In this document: positions 7,811 to 17,142 of the stretch, piece after piece
How positions within the stretch are numbered: position 1 is the first letter of the stretch
How the letters are laid out: every line of letters begins with the position of its first letter
Source: an uncultured Treponema sp.
Lineage (GTDB): Bacteria > Spirochaetota > Spirochaetia > Treponematales > Treponemataceae
Direction of reading: 5' to 3'
DNA length: 64,000 bases
Assembly (NCBI GenBank): GCA_946186185.1
Contig: CAMHMJ010000016.1
Span: 1 to 64,000 of the forward strand
Notes under the pieces: generated by a model
What the model was told of the DNA's origin: nothing
The model's database searches: none
Seen by the model: only the letters and a program-made list of their open reading frames with translations
Translations under genes and position numbers: made by a program

Positions 7811-8790
7811 TGTTAAAGATGAAAGGCAAAATGAGGCTTAAAATGAGCGGAAATATCTTGAATAAATCTAATTCGGCTGCAATAGGAGCGCTGCTGGCTT
7901 TGTTTACCTTTGGTGCGGTGCTGACGGGGCTTTCTTCCTGTACGACCCTTGCAAATGTTACCAGTGCGGCAGCCAATATTGCCGGCGAAACCGGTTTAAT
8001 CAATCAGAATGTTGCAAAATCTATTTCTGCAAGCTCGGAAGCCCTTGGAAAAGCGGCGGAAGCAATTACTCCTGACCAGGAATATTATATCGGGCGGGCA
8101 GTTGCAGGAAATATTATTGCCCGTTACGGCTACTATTCCGATGCGGCTCTTGAAAAATATCTGAATTTGATTTGTCAGACTCTGGTTATCAATTCTGAAG
8201 TAACATCTTCGTTTAAGGGTTACCATGTTGGTATTCTGAAATCCTCTGAGATGAACGCCTTTGCCACTTCCGGAGGGCATATTCTTGTTACCCGCGGTCT
8301 TATTTCCAGAGCTTCTTCAGAGGATCAGATTGCGGCTGTTCTGGCTCACGAAATTTCTCATATTCAGTTAAAGCACAGTATTACTGCCATAAAATCCAGT
8401 CGGGCTACAAACGCAATCCTTCAGACTGCAGGTGCGGCTGCTGTTGTTTATATGGATGGCGATAAGCAGACCACTGAGCTGGTTGGTGCTCTTGATGACA
8501 CGGTTGGAGACATTATTTCTAAAATGGTAGATTCCGGATTTTCCAAGAACCAGGAATTTGCGGCAGATAAAAATGCCCTTTATCTGCTTTCTGCGGCAGG
8601 ATACGACCCGAAAGCCATGGAGAGCATGCTTAAAATGCTAAAGGCCGGCAGTGCTTCAAAGAAGGGCTTTGCAAAAACTCACCCTAAGCCGGAAGCCCGT
8701 ATGAAAAAACTGGCAAAACTGTATTCTAAGTATCCGGTTTGCAAGACTCAGAGTGCAAGAAAAGAACGATTTGCTCAGAATAAGCGTTAA
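7807..8790 (+). CDS. M48-family metalloprotease, probable lipoprotein
   Basis: This 327-residue zinc protease has the HEISH active site (HExxH) in VLAHEISHIQLKH near residue 180 and the third ligand region NQEFAADKNALYLLSAAGYD near 250. This is the layout of M48 peptidases such as BepA/LoiP, which act in outer-membrane protein quality control. The N-terminus has a hydrophobic stretch ending in the lipobox LSSC at about residue 45, so it is probably a periplasmic lipoprotein with a long leader. Shine-Dalgarno GGAGG precedes ATG 7807, overlapping the upstream stop codon. It is in an operon with the SH3-like gene and the cyclase gene 12 nt downstream. Confidence 0.9.
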   Translation: MMLKMKGKMRLKMSGNILNKSNSAAIGALLALFTFGAVLTGLSSCTTLANVTSAAANIAGETGLINQNVAKSISASSEALGKAAEAITPDQEYYIGRAVAGNIIARYGYYSDAALEKYLNLICQTLVINSEVTSSFKGYHVGILKSSEMNAFATSGGHILVTRGLISRASSEDQIAAVLAHEISHIQLKHSITAIKSSRATNAILQTAGAAAVVYMDGDKQTTELVGALDDTVGDIISKMVDSGFSKNQEFAADKNALYLLSAAGYDPKAMESMLKMLKAGSASKKGFAKTHPKPEARMKKLAKLYSKYPVCKTQSARKERFAQNKR

Positions 8791-8802
8791 AAGGATTGAA
8801 AA

Positions 8803-10953
8803 ATGACTTCTAAAACTAAAATTTTTATACGCTATCTTGTGATTTCCCTTTCGGTTTTTCTGGCGGGAATGATTTTGAATTTTACCGGGGTTTTTTCTTT
8901 TCTGGAAAATAAAACCTACGATAAGCGGATCCGTTCAACTTCAGCGTTTACGACGCCCTGTGATGATATCTGCGTGATTGGAATTGACCAGGACAGTATT
9001 AACAAGGCTCTTTCGGATTTTAACTGGGGCTGGCCGTGGCCGCGCTCTGCTTATGCCGAAATCGTAGATTTTATGAAGGAAGGAAAGGCTTCCAGTGTTA
9101 CTTTTGATGTTTTTTACACTGAACCTTCTGTTTACGGTCCTGAGGATGATGAAATTTTTGCAAAAGCCTGTGCAGATTATGGCCGTGTAATTCACACAAT
9201 GTTTGTTTCGGACGATAATCAGCCCCTTTTCCCGATTGACTGCATTAAAAACTCGGCAGCTCTTCTGGGAAATATTACCAGTGCCAAGGATTCAGACGAT
9301 GTAATCCGCCGGGCACGGCTTTCCTATGTTCTTGACGGAAAGGAATATCCGGCGCTGGGAGTTGCACCACTTCTTCTTGCCGGCGGAAATTCGGATGTTT
9401 CGCCGGATGATGAAGGAGAAGCTGAGGAAACTGAGCTTGGAGCCGGGGGCATTGCTGCTGCCGGCGGGTACGACGAAAATCCGGAGGGCTATGTTGCTTC
9501 TGAGGATCTGCTTTCCTATCTGAAGAGCGAGCTTCCTGTTTCACGGGACGGTACGGTTCTTCTGCGTTACAAGGGCGATATAAAGCGCTACTACCCTTAC
9601 AGTGCCTATGAAATTATCAAAAGCTGGCGTTTGTATAAGGAAGGAAAGGAAGCTGAGCTGGTTCCGTCGGATTTTGAAGGGGCTTCGGTCTTCTTTATTT
9701 TCTATGCACCTGGTCTTTACGATATCTGTTCAACTCCGGTTTCTCAGGTTTATCCTGGCGCGGGAGTTCATGTGACAATGCTGGACAATATTATTTCCGG
9801 CGATTTTGTAAAAACTTTGCCTGTCTGGTTCTTCGTTCTGTACGGTTTTATTTGGACCATTATTGCGTCCTTCTCGGTTTACTATGCTGAAAAGGGAAGC
9901 CTGCGTTTTAAGAACCTGAAGATTATTTCGTTCTTTACGGCGGGAATTCTTCTGATTCTGGGAATTGCCTGGGGAATTTTCCTTCTGAATATTTCTGTTC
10001 CGATTATTGCGCCGCTTTTCTGCTTTGTGGTTTCGTTCTTTATCACGATTTTTGTAAACTATGCGTCGGAAGGAAAGCAGAAGCGCTTTATCAAGTCGGC
10101 ATTTTCGCAGTATTTGAGCCCAAGCGTAATCGACAGGCTTATCCAGCATCCGGAAAAACTTCGTCTTGGTGGTGAAAAGCGTGAAATTTCGATTTTCTTC
10201 TCTGATATTCAGGGATTTACTTCGATTTCAGAAAAATTAAATCCAACTCAGCTTACTGACCTTTTGAACAAATATCTGACTGAAATGACAAATATTATCC
10301 TGGGCTCCGGTGGTACGATCGATAAGTATGAAGGTGATGCCATTATTGCCTTCTGGAATGCGCCGACGGAAATTTCTGCCCACGCAGAATGTGCCCTTAT
10401 GGCGGCTCTTACCTGTCAGAAACGGCTGGAAGAGCTTAGTGCAGAGTTTTCGGCAAAGGTCGGCCGTCCGCTGTGGACGCGAATCGGTCTTAATACAGGA
10501 GAGGCGGTAGTTGGAAACATGGGCTCTGACCAGCGTTTTGACTACACCATGTTCGGGGACTCGGTAAATCTTGCGGCCCGCCTTGAAGGAATTAACAAGC
10601 AGTTTGGAACTTACACCATGTGTTCTGAAAATACAAAAAAAGCGGTTGAAGATGCCGGAAACCGCTACAAGTGGCGGGAACTGGCCCGGGTTCGGGTTGT
10701 AGGAAAGGAAAAGGCTGTTACGGTTTATGAGCCATACCTTGAGCAGAATTACCGAAAGAAGGAAGCAGTTCTGAAGGTTTTTGATATGGGATTAAAACGC
10801 TTTTATGCAGGCCAGTTCAAGGAAGCCATTACGCTTTTCTCTAAGATTGAAAAGTACGATGCGCCTGCCAGAAAATATATCGAACGCTGTAATATGCTTA
10901 TCCAGAACCCGCCGGAGAAGTGGGATGGCGTCTGGGTTGCAGACAGCAAGTAG
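8803..10953 (+). CDS. CHASE2-domain class III adenylate/guanylate cyclase
   Basis: This 716-residue membrane cyclase would make cyclic nucleotide in response to an extracytoplasmic signal. One N-terminal membrane helix is followed by a CHASE2 sensor (about 45-330, with CVIGIDQDSINKAL and PWPRSAYAEIVDFM). Three membrane helices (about 345-425) lead to a cyclase homology domain with SIFFSDIQGFTSISEKL (metal Asp), DKYEGDAIIAFWNAP and RFDYTMFGDSVNLAARLEG. The Lys of DKYEGD suggests an adenylate cyclase. An acidic Gly/Ala-rich stretch (about residues 205-225) interrupts the sensor domain. It is last in the operon of the SH3-like and M48 genes, so cAMP signalling may be linked to envelope state. 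Confidence 0.93.
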   Translation: MTSKTKIFIRYLVISLSVFLAGMILNFTGVFSFLENKTYDKRIRSTSAFTTPCDDICVIGIDQDSINKALSDFNWGWPWPRSAYAEIVDFMKEGKASSVTFDVFYTEPSVYGPEDDEIFAKACADYGRVIHTMFVSDDNQPLFPIDCIKNSAALLGNITSAKDSDDVIRRARLSYVLDGKEYPALGVAPLLLAGGNSDVSPDDEGEAEETELGAGGIAAAGGYDENPEGYVASEDLLSYLKSELPVSRDGTVLLRYKGDIKRYYPYSAYEIIKSWRLYKEGKEAELVPSDFEGASVFFIFYAPGLYDICSTPVSQVYPGAGVHVTMLDNIISGDFVKTLPVWFFVLYGFIWTIIASFSVYYAEKGSLRFKNLKIISFFTAGILLILGIAWGIFLLNISVPIIAPLFCFVVSFFITIFVNYASEGKQKRFIKSAFSQYLSPSVIDRLIQHPEKLRLGGEKREISIFFSDIQGFTSISEKLNPTQLTDLLNKYLTEMTNIILGSGGTIDKYEGDAIIAFWNAPTEISAHAECALMAALTCQKRLEELSAEFSAKVGRPLWTRIGLNTGEAVVGNMGSDQRFDYTMFGDSVNLAARLEGINKQFGTYTMCSENTKKAVEDAGNRYKWRELARVRVVGKEKAVTVYEPYLEQNYRKKEAVLKVFDMGLKRFYAGQFKEAITLFSKIEKYDAPARKYIERCNMLIQNPPEKWDGVWVADSK

Positions 10954-10986
10954 CGGCACAAATAGAAACTGCCGTGTAAAATAATT

Positions 10987-11117
10987 GGCCGAATGTCGAG
11001 TATGCTAAACTAGTTCAAAATTGGCGTAAGCGGTACTGCCGTTTTTCAAACAAGGTTCCCGCTGAGAGCCAATTTTGGAGCTGGTATTATAATACTCGAT
11101 ATTCGGCCTGTTTTTTT
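10987..11117. terminator. long palindrome acting as bidirectional terminator
   Basis: GGCCGAATGTCGAGTAT (10987-11003) pairs with ATACTCGATATTCGGCC (11092-11108), followed by a T tract. Inside it, CAAAATTGGC pairs with GCCAATTTTG. It separates two converging genes and belongs to the repeat family described in the findings. Confidence 0.75.
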
Positions 11118-11121
11118 AAAA

Positions 11122-12531
11122 CTATAACTCGTAGGTTTCGTCGTATTTTGTAACGGAAACATTCGGGAAGCCGCTCTTTTTCAGGTGTTCAGTAAAGAAG
11201 GTCTGGGCCTCAGTTTCACCGTGAACCAGGAAGATATTTTTAAGCCGGCTTGTATCGATTTCTTTGAGCCAGTTGGTCATTTCCTCGTAGTCCGCATGGG
11301 CACTGAAGGCGTTGATTGTCTGAACCCGTGCCTTAACCTGATACATATCCCCAAGAATTTTAACTTCTTTTTCACCGTCGCGAATACGGCGGCCCAGAGT
11401 ATTTTCCGCCATATAGCCAACGATAAGAATTGTATTCCGTTCGTTGCCGATTTCATTGGCAAGATGGTACAATACCCGGCCGGCTTCGCACATACCGTCC
11501 GCGCTGATGATAATCATCGGGCCGTCCATTTCGTTCAGTGCCTTTGATTCATCAACGCTGGTTGTGTATTTCAGCGAAGAGAATCCGAAAGGATTTTTGT
11601 GGTGCTTCAGGAAGGCTTCGTTTACGGATTCATCGTAACATTCCGGATGTACTCGGAAAACGCTGGTTGCGTTGGCAGCCATCGGGGAATCAACATAGAT
11701 TGGTACAACAGGAATTTTCTTTTTGTCGGTAAGAAGGTGCAGGTAGAAAACAAGCTCCTGAACACGCTCGATTGCAAATGAAGGAATAATGATTTTTCCT
11801 TTTTTTGAGCAGGTGTCCCGGACAACCTTTTCAAGCTCCTTCATGGCAAATTCCTTATTTTCGTGAAGGCGGTCGCCATAGGTACTTTCCATAACGATGT
11901 AGTCCGGAGCCGGCATATTAACCGCCGGTTTTCGGATAATCGGTTTTTCTTTGCGGCCGATATCTCCGGTAAAAAGAATACGGGTTTCTTTTCCTTCGTC
12001 GGTAATTGTTAAAAGAGCAAAAGCCGAGCCTAAAATGTGCCCTGCATCGTAAAATTCCAGCTTTACATTCGGGGCGATGTACATTTCACGGTTATAGGAA
12101 AGAGAAACAATCTGGTTTGCGCATTTTACAACGTCGTCTTCGTCGAAGATCGGCCGCCAGGTAAATTTTTCACCCTTCTTGTGAGCCTGTTTGCCAAGGA
12201 ATTCAGCGTCCCGGGCCTGAATCCGCGCGCTATCCATCATTACCAGGTTAGCAATGTCGCGGGTGGCCGGAGTTGCAAAGATATTTCCATTAAATCCGCG
12301 TTTTGTCAGAACCGGCAAAAGTCCGCAGTGGTCATAATGCCCGTGAGTCAAAACTACGCTTTCAAGCTTGTCTGCTTCAAATTCGAAATTTCTGTTTTTT
12401 TCGTCTGAAATTTTTCGCGAGCCTTGAAATGCCCCGCAGTCAATCATAATCTGCTTGCCGTTTACTTCAAGCACATGCTTTGAACCGGTGACTTCCTCTG
12501 CTGCACCTAAAGAAAAAAGTGTGATACTCAT
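11122..12531 (-). CDS. beta-CASP metallo-beta-lactamase-fold RNA nuclease
   Basis: This 469-residue protein of the MBL-fold/beta-CASP family (archaeal CPSF/Ysh1-like, COG1236) probably processes or degrades RNA with two zinc ions. The metal motif HTHGHYDHCG lies near residue 60, followed by FYDAGHILGSA, TGDIGRKEKP, the beta-CASP cap with FAIERVQELVFYLH, and C-terminal FSAHADYEEM and FLVHGE. The ORF track extends upstream, but the conserved start MSITLFSLGAAEEVTGS is at 12531 with GGGAG ahead of it. It converges on the cyclase gene. Spirochaetes commonly carry such a protein, but its RNA targets are not visible here. Confidence 0.9.
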   Translation of the reverse strand: MSITLFSLGAAEEVTGSKHVLEVNGKQIMIDCGAFQGSRKISDEKNRNFEFEADKLESVVLTHGHYDHCGLLPVLTKRGFNGNIFATPATRDIANLVMMDSARIQARDAEFLGKQAHKKGEKFTWRPIFDEDDVVKCANQIVSLSYNREMYIAPNVKLEFYDAGHILGSAFALLTITDEGKETRILFTGDIGRKEKPIIRKPAVNMPAPDYIVMESTYGDRLHENKEFAMKELEKVVRDTCSKKGKIIIPSFAIERVQELVFYLHLLTDKKKIPVVPIYVDSPMAANATSVFRVHPECYDESVNEAFLKHHKNPFGFSSLKYTTSVDESKALNEMDGPMIIISADGMCEAGRVLYHLANEIGNERNTILIVGYMAENTLGRRIRDGEKEVKILGDMYQVKARVQTINAFSAHADYEEMTNWLKEIDTSRLKNIFLVHGETEAQTFFTEHLKKSGFPNVSVTKYDETYEL

Positions 12532-12677
12532 ACGCTGCTCCCAAATTGTGTTCCATAAAAAATGCCGTATCGGTAAAATCCGGCAACTCAGAGATTCCCA
12601 TCCCTTTCGAAACAGTTTAAATCCGTTTTGCCGAATTCTCAAGGAAAAAATTACAGGGATTTCATGAGTAAAGTTAT

Positions 12678-12706
12678 TTGAAAATTTAGTATTTTTGGGA
12701 TATAAT
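12678..12706 (+). promoter_or_regulatory. promoter of the DUF2804-like gene
   Basis: TTGAAA, 17-nt spacer, perfect TATAAT. Transcription would begin near 12713, leaving a 65-70 nt leader before the GTG at 12780. Confidence 0.65.
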
Positions 12707-12779
12707 GACTAATAATATATCTGTTGCCGATGTGCGGGGAGTTTTCGATTTTTTAAGGCGATAGATTTCGGGGCTTTTT

Positions 12780-13862
12780 GTGTATTCAAGACCATTAAAT
12801 AAAATTCCTGAAAAAATAGTTCACAACGGAAAAATACATTTTGGCTCGTACAAGGGTGTAACGGATAAACTGGATATTCGGGGAGTGCGTGCCCCTTTTG
12901 CCGGTGTTCCTATTGGCAGTGTTTTTTCGAATTTCAGGATAAAAAGCAAGATATATTACTCGTTCTGTTATGAAAAATTTGCCGGCATTATAGAATTTTT
13001 TGACGACAAGGCATTCGGACTTGCAGAAGTAACTCTCTGGAACCGGGAAACAAATCAGAAATATTCCTACCACACTTTTATGGGGCCAAGAAAACGTTTT
13101 GTTCCTACGGATACAAAGGAAGCGGCCTGCACCAGCTTTTCTAAAAGCAGATACATTAAGATTTCCTGGAGCCGCAAGCACAAGGTGGTAAAGCTTTCCT
13201 TTGTGGTTCGCGGAGACAAGTTCCGTCCGGCCTTCAAGGGAAAATTTCATTCACCCTTTGATATTGAAGATTCAAAAGGTGGCGAAACTGACGGAGTTCT
13301 GTTTGTAAATCCGGCGCCTACTACCCAGAGATGCAGCGCAACCTGGATTCTTCCGCTGGAAATTCAGGGCGGAGTTGGAAGTGCGCGACACAGAAAACAG
13401 ATTACCTGCCTTCCGGAAGCTAAAGGTCTTGGACTTCTTCTGATAAACAGAACCTATCTGAAGGTTCATTCAACCAACGAAATTATGTTCGGACTTTTTC
13501 AGAATGAAGAAAAGCGGGTTTCCTTCACCTTTTCGAATACAAATCAGGATTCCATAGACGACGATACTTACAACGACAATATGCTTTCGGTGAACGGACA
13601 GATTACCGCCATGCCGCCTGTAAAAATTACCCATCCTTTTGGAATAAACGGAAAGTGGGTAATTCAGGATACTGAGAATATGGTTGACCTTTGTTTTTTC
13701 CCGGTAACTGGTACTTCCCGGACGGTAAATATCATTGTTATGCGCAACATGGAAAAAACAATTTTTGGAAATTTTGAAGGAATTTTAATGTCCAAAGACG
13801 GAGAGAAAATAACGCTTAAGAATTGTCCTGGCATTGTTAAAAAGAGCATGCTCAGGTTGTAA
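12780..13862 (+). CDS. DUF2804-like protein of unknown function
   Basis: This 360-residue soluble protein has no signal peptide. Its beta-rich sequence, N-terminal GSYKGVTDKLDIRGVR region and closing block FGNFEGILMSKDGEKITLKNCPG resemble DUF2804 proteins, which share the lipocalin-like fold of hydroxyneurosporene and tocopherol cyclase-type proteins. No biochemical role is established for that family, and my assignment is by resemblance only. It starts with GTG at 12780, with GGGG upstream. The next gene begins 26 nt downstream on the same strand, so the two may be co-transcribed. Confidence 0.6.
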   Translation: MYSRPLNKIPEKIVHNGKIHFGSYKGVTDKLDIRGVRAPFAGVPIGSVFSNFRIKSKIYYSFCYEKFAGIIEFFDDKAFGLAEVTLWNRETNQKYSYHTFMGPRKRFVPTDTKEAACTSFSKSRYIKISWSRKHKVVKLSFVVRGDKFRPAFKGKFHSPFDIEDSKGGETDGVLFVNPAPTTQRCSATWILPLEIQGGVGSARHRKQITCLPEAKGLGLLLINRTYLKVHSTNEIMFGLFQNEEKRVSFTFSNTNQDSIDDDTYNDNMLSVNGQITAMPPVKITHPFGINGKWVIQDTENMVDLCFFPVTGTSRTVNIIVMRNMEKTIFGNFEGILMSKDGEKITLKNCPGIVKKSMLRL

Positions 13863-13888
13863 TTGAAATTAATTTCGGGGGATAAGAG

Positions 13889-15865
13889 ATGGATGACGTA
13901 AGACCAAAACAGGCTGATTGGGCTCCAGGTACTTTGGAAAAAACCCGAAAGGCAATCGGCAATATTGACGCTGCAGAAGCAATGAAAATGTCCAAGGTAT
14001 TGGGCGGAGAAGTAATGTACGAGCGTACTCAGGATTTTTCCGGAAATTCAAAAAAAGGAACCGGAAAAATTGTCCGTTCTGCGGGTGCCGGCGGTTCAGG
14101 TTCTGGCGCAAGTGCCGGCGGTTCATCGGGTTCTTCCGGCTCTGATTCATCAGGAACTTCTTCAAAGGGCAGAAAGCATCAGGAAGAGCTTCCGGTAATT
14201 TCACAGAAGCTTGCGACTCAGATTGACAAGCTGATGATGTCCGCTGAATACGGAATTAAACCGAACTACGGATTTTTTAACTTCATAAAGTACTTTCAGA
14301 ATAACGGCCACGAGCAGCTTATTACGGAGTTCGTAACTTATACCATGAAGATGCACATTGAAAATCTTCAGGGCTTTATTACCGTTATCAAAACCATGAT
14401 TCAGATGGCACCGGCAAGCTATAAGGCAAAAATTGCCAACGGAACTGAAGCAAAGTTCAAATTCCTCAGAATGGTTGCCGGCTGGACAATGCAGAGCATC
14501 AAGCTGGCACATGTGGATCTTCAGAATCTTCCGCAGCCTTATGTAACCGCAGATTTGATTCCTTATACACGGGCTGTTTACCGTCTTCTGATTCAGGTTT
14601 ATTACTACGGTGAAACAAAAATTCCGCATCTTATCAAGGAAATCTTTGCTGATGAATCAGCTTATCCGGATTCACCGAAGGAAAAAATTTCGGGGCTTGC
14701 AAAAGAGGCCATTACTCAGTGGCTGTACATTCAGAACGAAATTATCCGAAAAATGTACCCGCTTCTTATGCGCATGTGCTCCAACACCTATGAAGAATAT
14801 CCGGCATTTTTTAAGGCAAAGGTTGCAGATATTTTAAAATTCTGCGGACTTCACAAGTACGACCTTTTGCTTCAGGAGAAACCTCAGGCAGCTGAGGAAG
14901 AGAAAAAGACTGAGGCTGCAAAGAAGCCTGCCGTAATAACAAAAGGCGTAAAGGACGGTCTTGTAAACAGCGGTCTTTCGATTTTGAATAATTTCTTCCC
15001 ACAGGCCGGTTTTGACAAGCTTGAAACTCATCCGGATATGTATCCGTATTTCCAGCCTCTTTATAAATTTGCCGACGGTTTTAACTGTCTGAGTCCGGAA
15101 AATCCACTTCAGGTTACCATGGTTCTTCTGCGCATTATTGAAGACCTGCTTCGGGGCTGCCGAAACATCAAGTTCAAGAAAACCGCCGAGGAAGATAAGA
15201 AGGGTGCTGATTCAATCAGCGCGGTCATGGATGACTGGATTAATTACCGTGAAGAACTGTTTGAGCAGCTTTACTGCGAGCCGTTGAACAATCTTGTAAA
15301 TCAGGTTTATTCTCAGGCGGATTTTGAAAATACTCAGTTTGGAAAGAAGCTTCTTTCTTCACTTTTGTGGCAGACAACCTACCACTTTTTGCCGAACTTC
15401 AAGTTTGAAAAGCTGCTTCTGGAGCATCCTGCTGATGAAGCAAAGGTTCGCCCGCTTTTCCATCGTACAGATTTTGCCCGACAGTATCTGACTCAGGTAG
15501 TAACTCAGTGCGATCATCTTGCGGTTGCAAAGGGAGATGTTTCCTTCCTTGAAAATCCGTGGGAGCACTACAAGTTTGACATTCCGAACGAAGTTTCAAA
15601 GCGTCTGGATGTAATGCTTGGTGCCCAGAACAAAACCGCCAATACAACTGCAACAAATGCCAATCTTTTGAAATATACGCTCTGTGTAATCAGTGTTCTG
15701 GACTGGTGGATCAATAATCCTGACAGCCCTGCTTATTCAACACCGCCGATGCACATTTACCGCATCAACCCGGATGACGGAAAGCCACAGTTTTCTGTGG
15801 AAGAGCGCCACGACCAGAACAAGCTTTTTGCTGACCAGATTCGTGCCGCATATCAGAAGAGCTAG
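13889..15865 (+). CDS. large conserved-looking hypothetical protein
   Basis: I do not recognise this 658-residue protein. It opens with MDDVRPKQADWAPGTLEKTR, has a Gly/Ser linker (about residues 65-95), then a long helical body rich in Leu, Tyr and Phe without membrane segments. A Lys/Glu/Ala-rich hinge (about 325-350) splits the body into two halves, each with similar helical spacing. Shine-Dalgarno GGGGATAAGAG supports the ATG. It follows the DUF2804-like gene by 26 nt and precedes the aminopeptidase gene. A spirochaete-specific cytoplasmic protein is plausible, but no function should be assigned. Confidence 0.75.
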   Translation: MDDVRPKQADWAPGTLEKTRKAIGNIDAAEAMKMSKVLGGEVMYERTQDFSGNSKKGTGKIVRSAGAGGSGSGASAGGSSGSSGSDSSGTSSKGRKHQEELPVISQKLATQIDKLMMSAEYGIKPNYGFFNFIKYFQNNGHEQLITEFVTYTMKMHIENLQGFITVIKTMIQMAPASYKAKIANGTEAKFKFLRMVAGWTMQSIKLAHVDLQNLPQPYVTADLIPYTRAVYRLLIQVYYYGETKIPHLIKEIFADESAYPDSPKEKISGLAKEAITQWLYIQNEIIRKMYPLLMRMCSNTYEEYPAFFKAKVADILKFCGLHKYDLLLQEKPQAAEEEKKTEAAKKPAVITKGVKDGLVNSGLSILNNFFPQAGFDKLETHPDMYPYFQPLYKFADGFNCLSPENPLQVTMVLLRIIEDLLRGCRNIKFKKTAEEDKKGADSISAVMDDWINYREELFEQLYCEPLNNLVNQVYSQADFENTQFGKKLLSSLLWQTTYHFLPNFKFEKLLLEHPADEAKVRPLFHRTDFARQYLTQVVTQCDHLAVAKGDVSFLENPWEHYKFDIPNEVSKRLDVMLGAQNKTANTTATNANLLKYTLCVISVLDWWINNPDSPAYSTPPMHIYRINPDDGKPQFSVEERHDQNKLFADQIRAAYQKS

Positions 15866-15921
15866 CGGATTTAGTAATGTATGAGGCTTATGTGGCAGTC
15901 CGGAACTAATATGGAGGGGAA

Positions 15922-17028
15922 ATGAAAAAGGAAATTAACTCTGCAGAAAATATTGTAGAGAATGTTTGTAAAATTAAAAAGAATGAACGGGTTTTGATTA
16001 TCGCAAATCCGGGAACGGCAGCAATTGCTCAGGATTTGTACGCTTCTTCCATGGAGGCAGGTGCAAAAACCGTTCTGATTTATCAGTGTACAAAAACTTC
16101 CTTTGATAATGCAGAGCCGGAAGTGCTTGCTGCAATTAAAACAAATCCGGATGTATGCTTTTCAATTTCTGAAAACAAGCTTGGAAAAGACCCTGAGTCT
16201 GCGGCTCATCCGCTGATTGCTGAGGACGGACAGAAATACAATCACATTTTTGATTATCTTCTTGAAGGAAAAAAATCCATGCGTGCGGTGTGGACCCCCG
16301 GAATCACCCAGGATATGTTCGAAAGAACCGTAAACATTGATTACGACGAGCTGAAAAAACGCTGTAAGCGCCTTGGGGAGCTTTTTAAGAATGTTGTGAG
16401 CGTTACCGTAACTTCACCGGGAGGAACCAATATTTCTGTTCCGGTGAAGGGTCGTGCCCTGATGTACGATGACGGGGATTTTTCAAAGCCGGGAAACGGC
16501 GGAAATATTCCGGCGGGCGAAGTTTTTATAAGTCCGCTTGTGGGGGACGGTGAAGGAACCGGCTGTCAGGGAACTATTGTATTTGACGGTTCCATGACCT
16601 TTTCTGACGGGGATGCCCTTCTTGAAACACCCATTACCTGCAAGGTGCAGGATGGCTATGTAAGTGAAATTACCGGTGGAAGCGAGGCGCGCCGCCTTAT
16701 AAAAACCATTACTGAGGCAGAACTCCGCTCCTTTATCAACGAAAAAGAAGGAAAGCTTCCTGAAGGTATGGGAGCCGTGTATAAAAAGAACGCACGGAAT
16801 ATCGGGGAACTTGGAATCGGGTTAAATCCTTCTGCGCGTATTACGGGAAATATGCTGGAAGACGAAAAGGCGTTTACAACCTGCCATTTTGCAATCGGAG
16901 AAAATTACGATAACGATGCTCCGAGCCTGATTCATCTGGACGGAATTGTGCGGAACCCGACTATTTCGCTTCTGTACGAAGACGGAACCATGAATACTAT
17001 TCTGGATAACGGCTCTTTGACGATTTAG
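15922..17028 (+). CDS. M29-family (thermophilic type) aminopeptidase
   Basis: This 368-residue metallo-aminopeptidase would remove N-terminal residues from peptides in the cytoplasm. The N-terminal half has the ALIPAN-like region RVLIIANPGTAAIAQDLYASSMEAG. The C-terminal catalytic half has GNIPAGEVFISPLVGDGEGTG, IGELGIGLNPSARITGNMLEDEKAFTTCHFAIGEN and an ending with LIHLDGIVRNPT, all typical of M29. Shine-Dalgarno TGGAGGGG precedes the ATG by 4 nt. The gene is followed by a terminator-bearing repeat and faces hisB. Confidence 0.88.
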   Translation: MKKEINSAENIVENVCKIKKNERVLIIANPGTAAIAQDLYASSMEAGAKTVLIYQCTKTSFDNAEPEVLAAIKTNPDVCFSISENKLGKDPESAAHPLIAEDGQKYNHIFDYLLEGKKSMRAVWTPGITQDMFERTVNIDYDELKKRCKRLGELFKNVVSVTVTSPGGTNISVPVKGRALMYDDGDFSKPGNGGNIPAGEVFISPLVGDGEGTGCQGTIVFDGSMTFSDGDALLETPITCKVQDGYVSEITGGSEARRLIKTITEAELRSFINEKEGKLPEGMGAVYKKNARNIGELGIGLNPSARITGNMLEDEKAFTTCHFAIGENYDNDAPSLIHLDGIVRNPTISLLYEDGTMNTILDNGSLTI

Positions 17029-17031
17029 CGC

Positions 17032-17076
17032 TAACTTCGAGTTTTATAAATCCTACTTCAAAATTGGCTACCGGTC
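17032..17076. repeat. half copy of the AAAATTGGC palindromic repeat
   Basis: The text cGAGTTTTataaa..tCAAAATTGGCTACCGG matches the arm shared by the long palindromes near 47.0 and 56.4 kb, but its partner arm is missing. It runs directly into the terminator at 17084. Confidence 0.5.
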
Positions 17077-17083
17077 GCGTTCT

Positions 17084-17128
17084 GCGGGTCAAAATTGCGC
17101 GGTGTTTTGACCCGCGCGATTTTTTTTG
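17084..17128 (+). terminator. terminator after the M29 aminopeptidase
   Basis: GCGGGTCAAAA (17084-17094) pairs with TTTTGACCCGC (17105-17115), followed by GCGATTTTTTTT. This is a strong intrinsic terminator between converging genes. Confidence 0.8.
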
Positions 17129-17142
17129 AGAGAACAGCTGCC

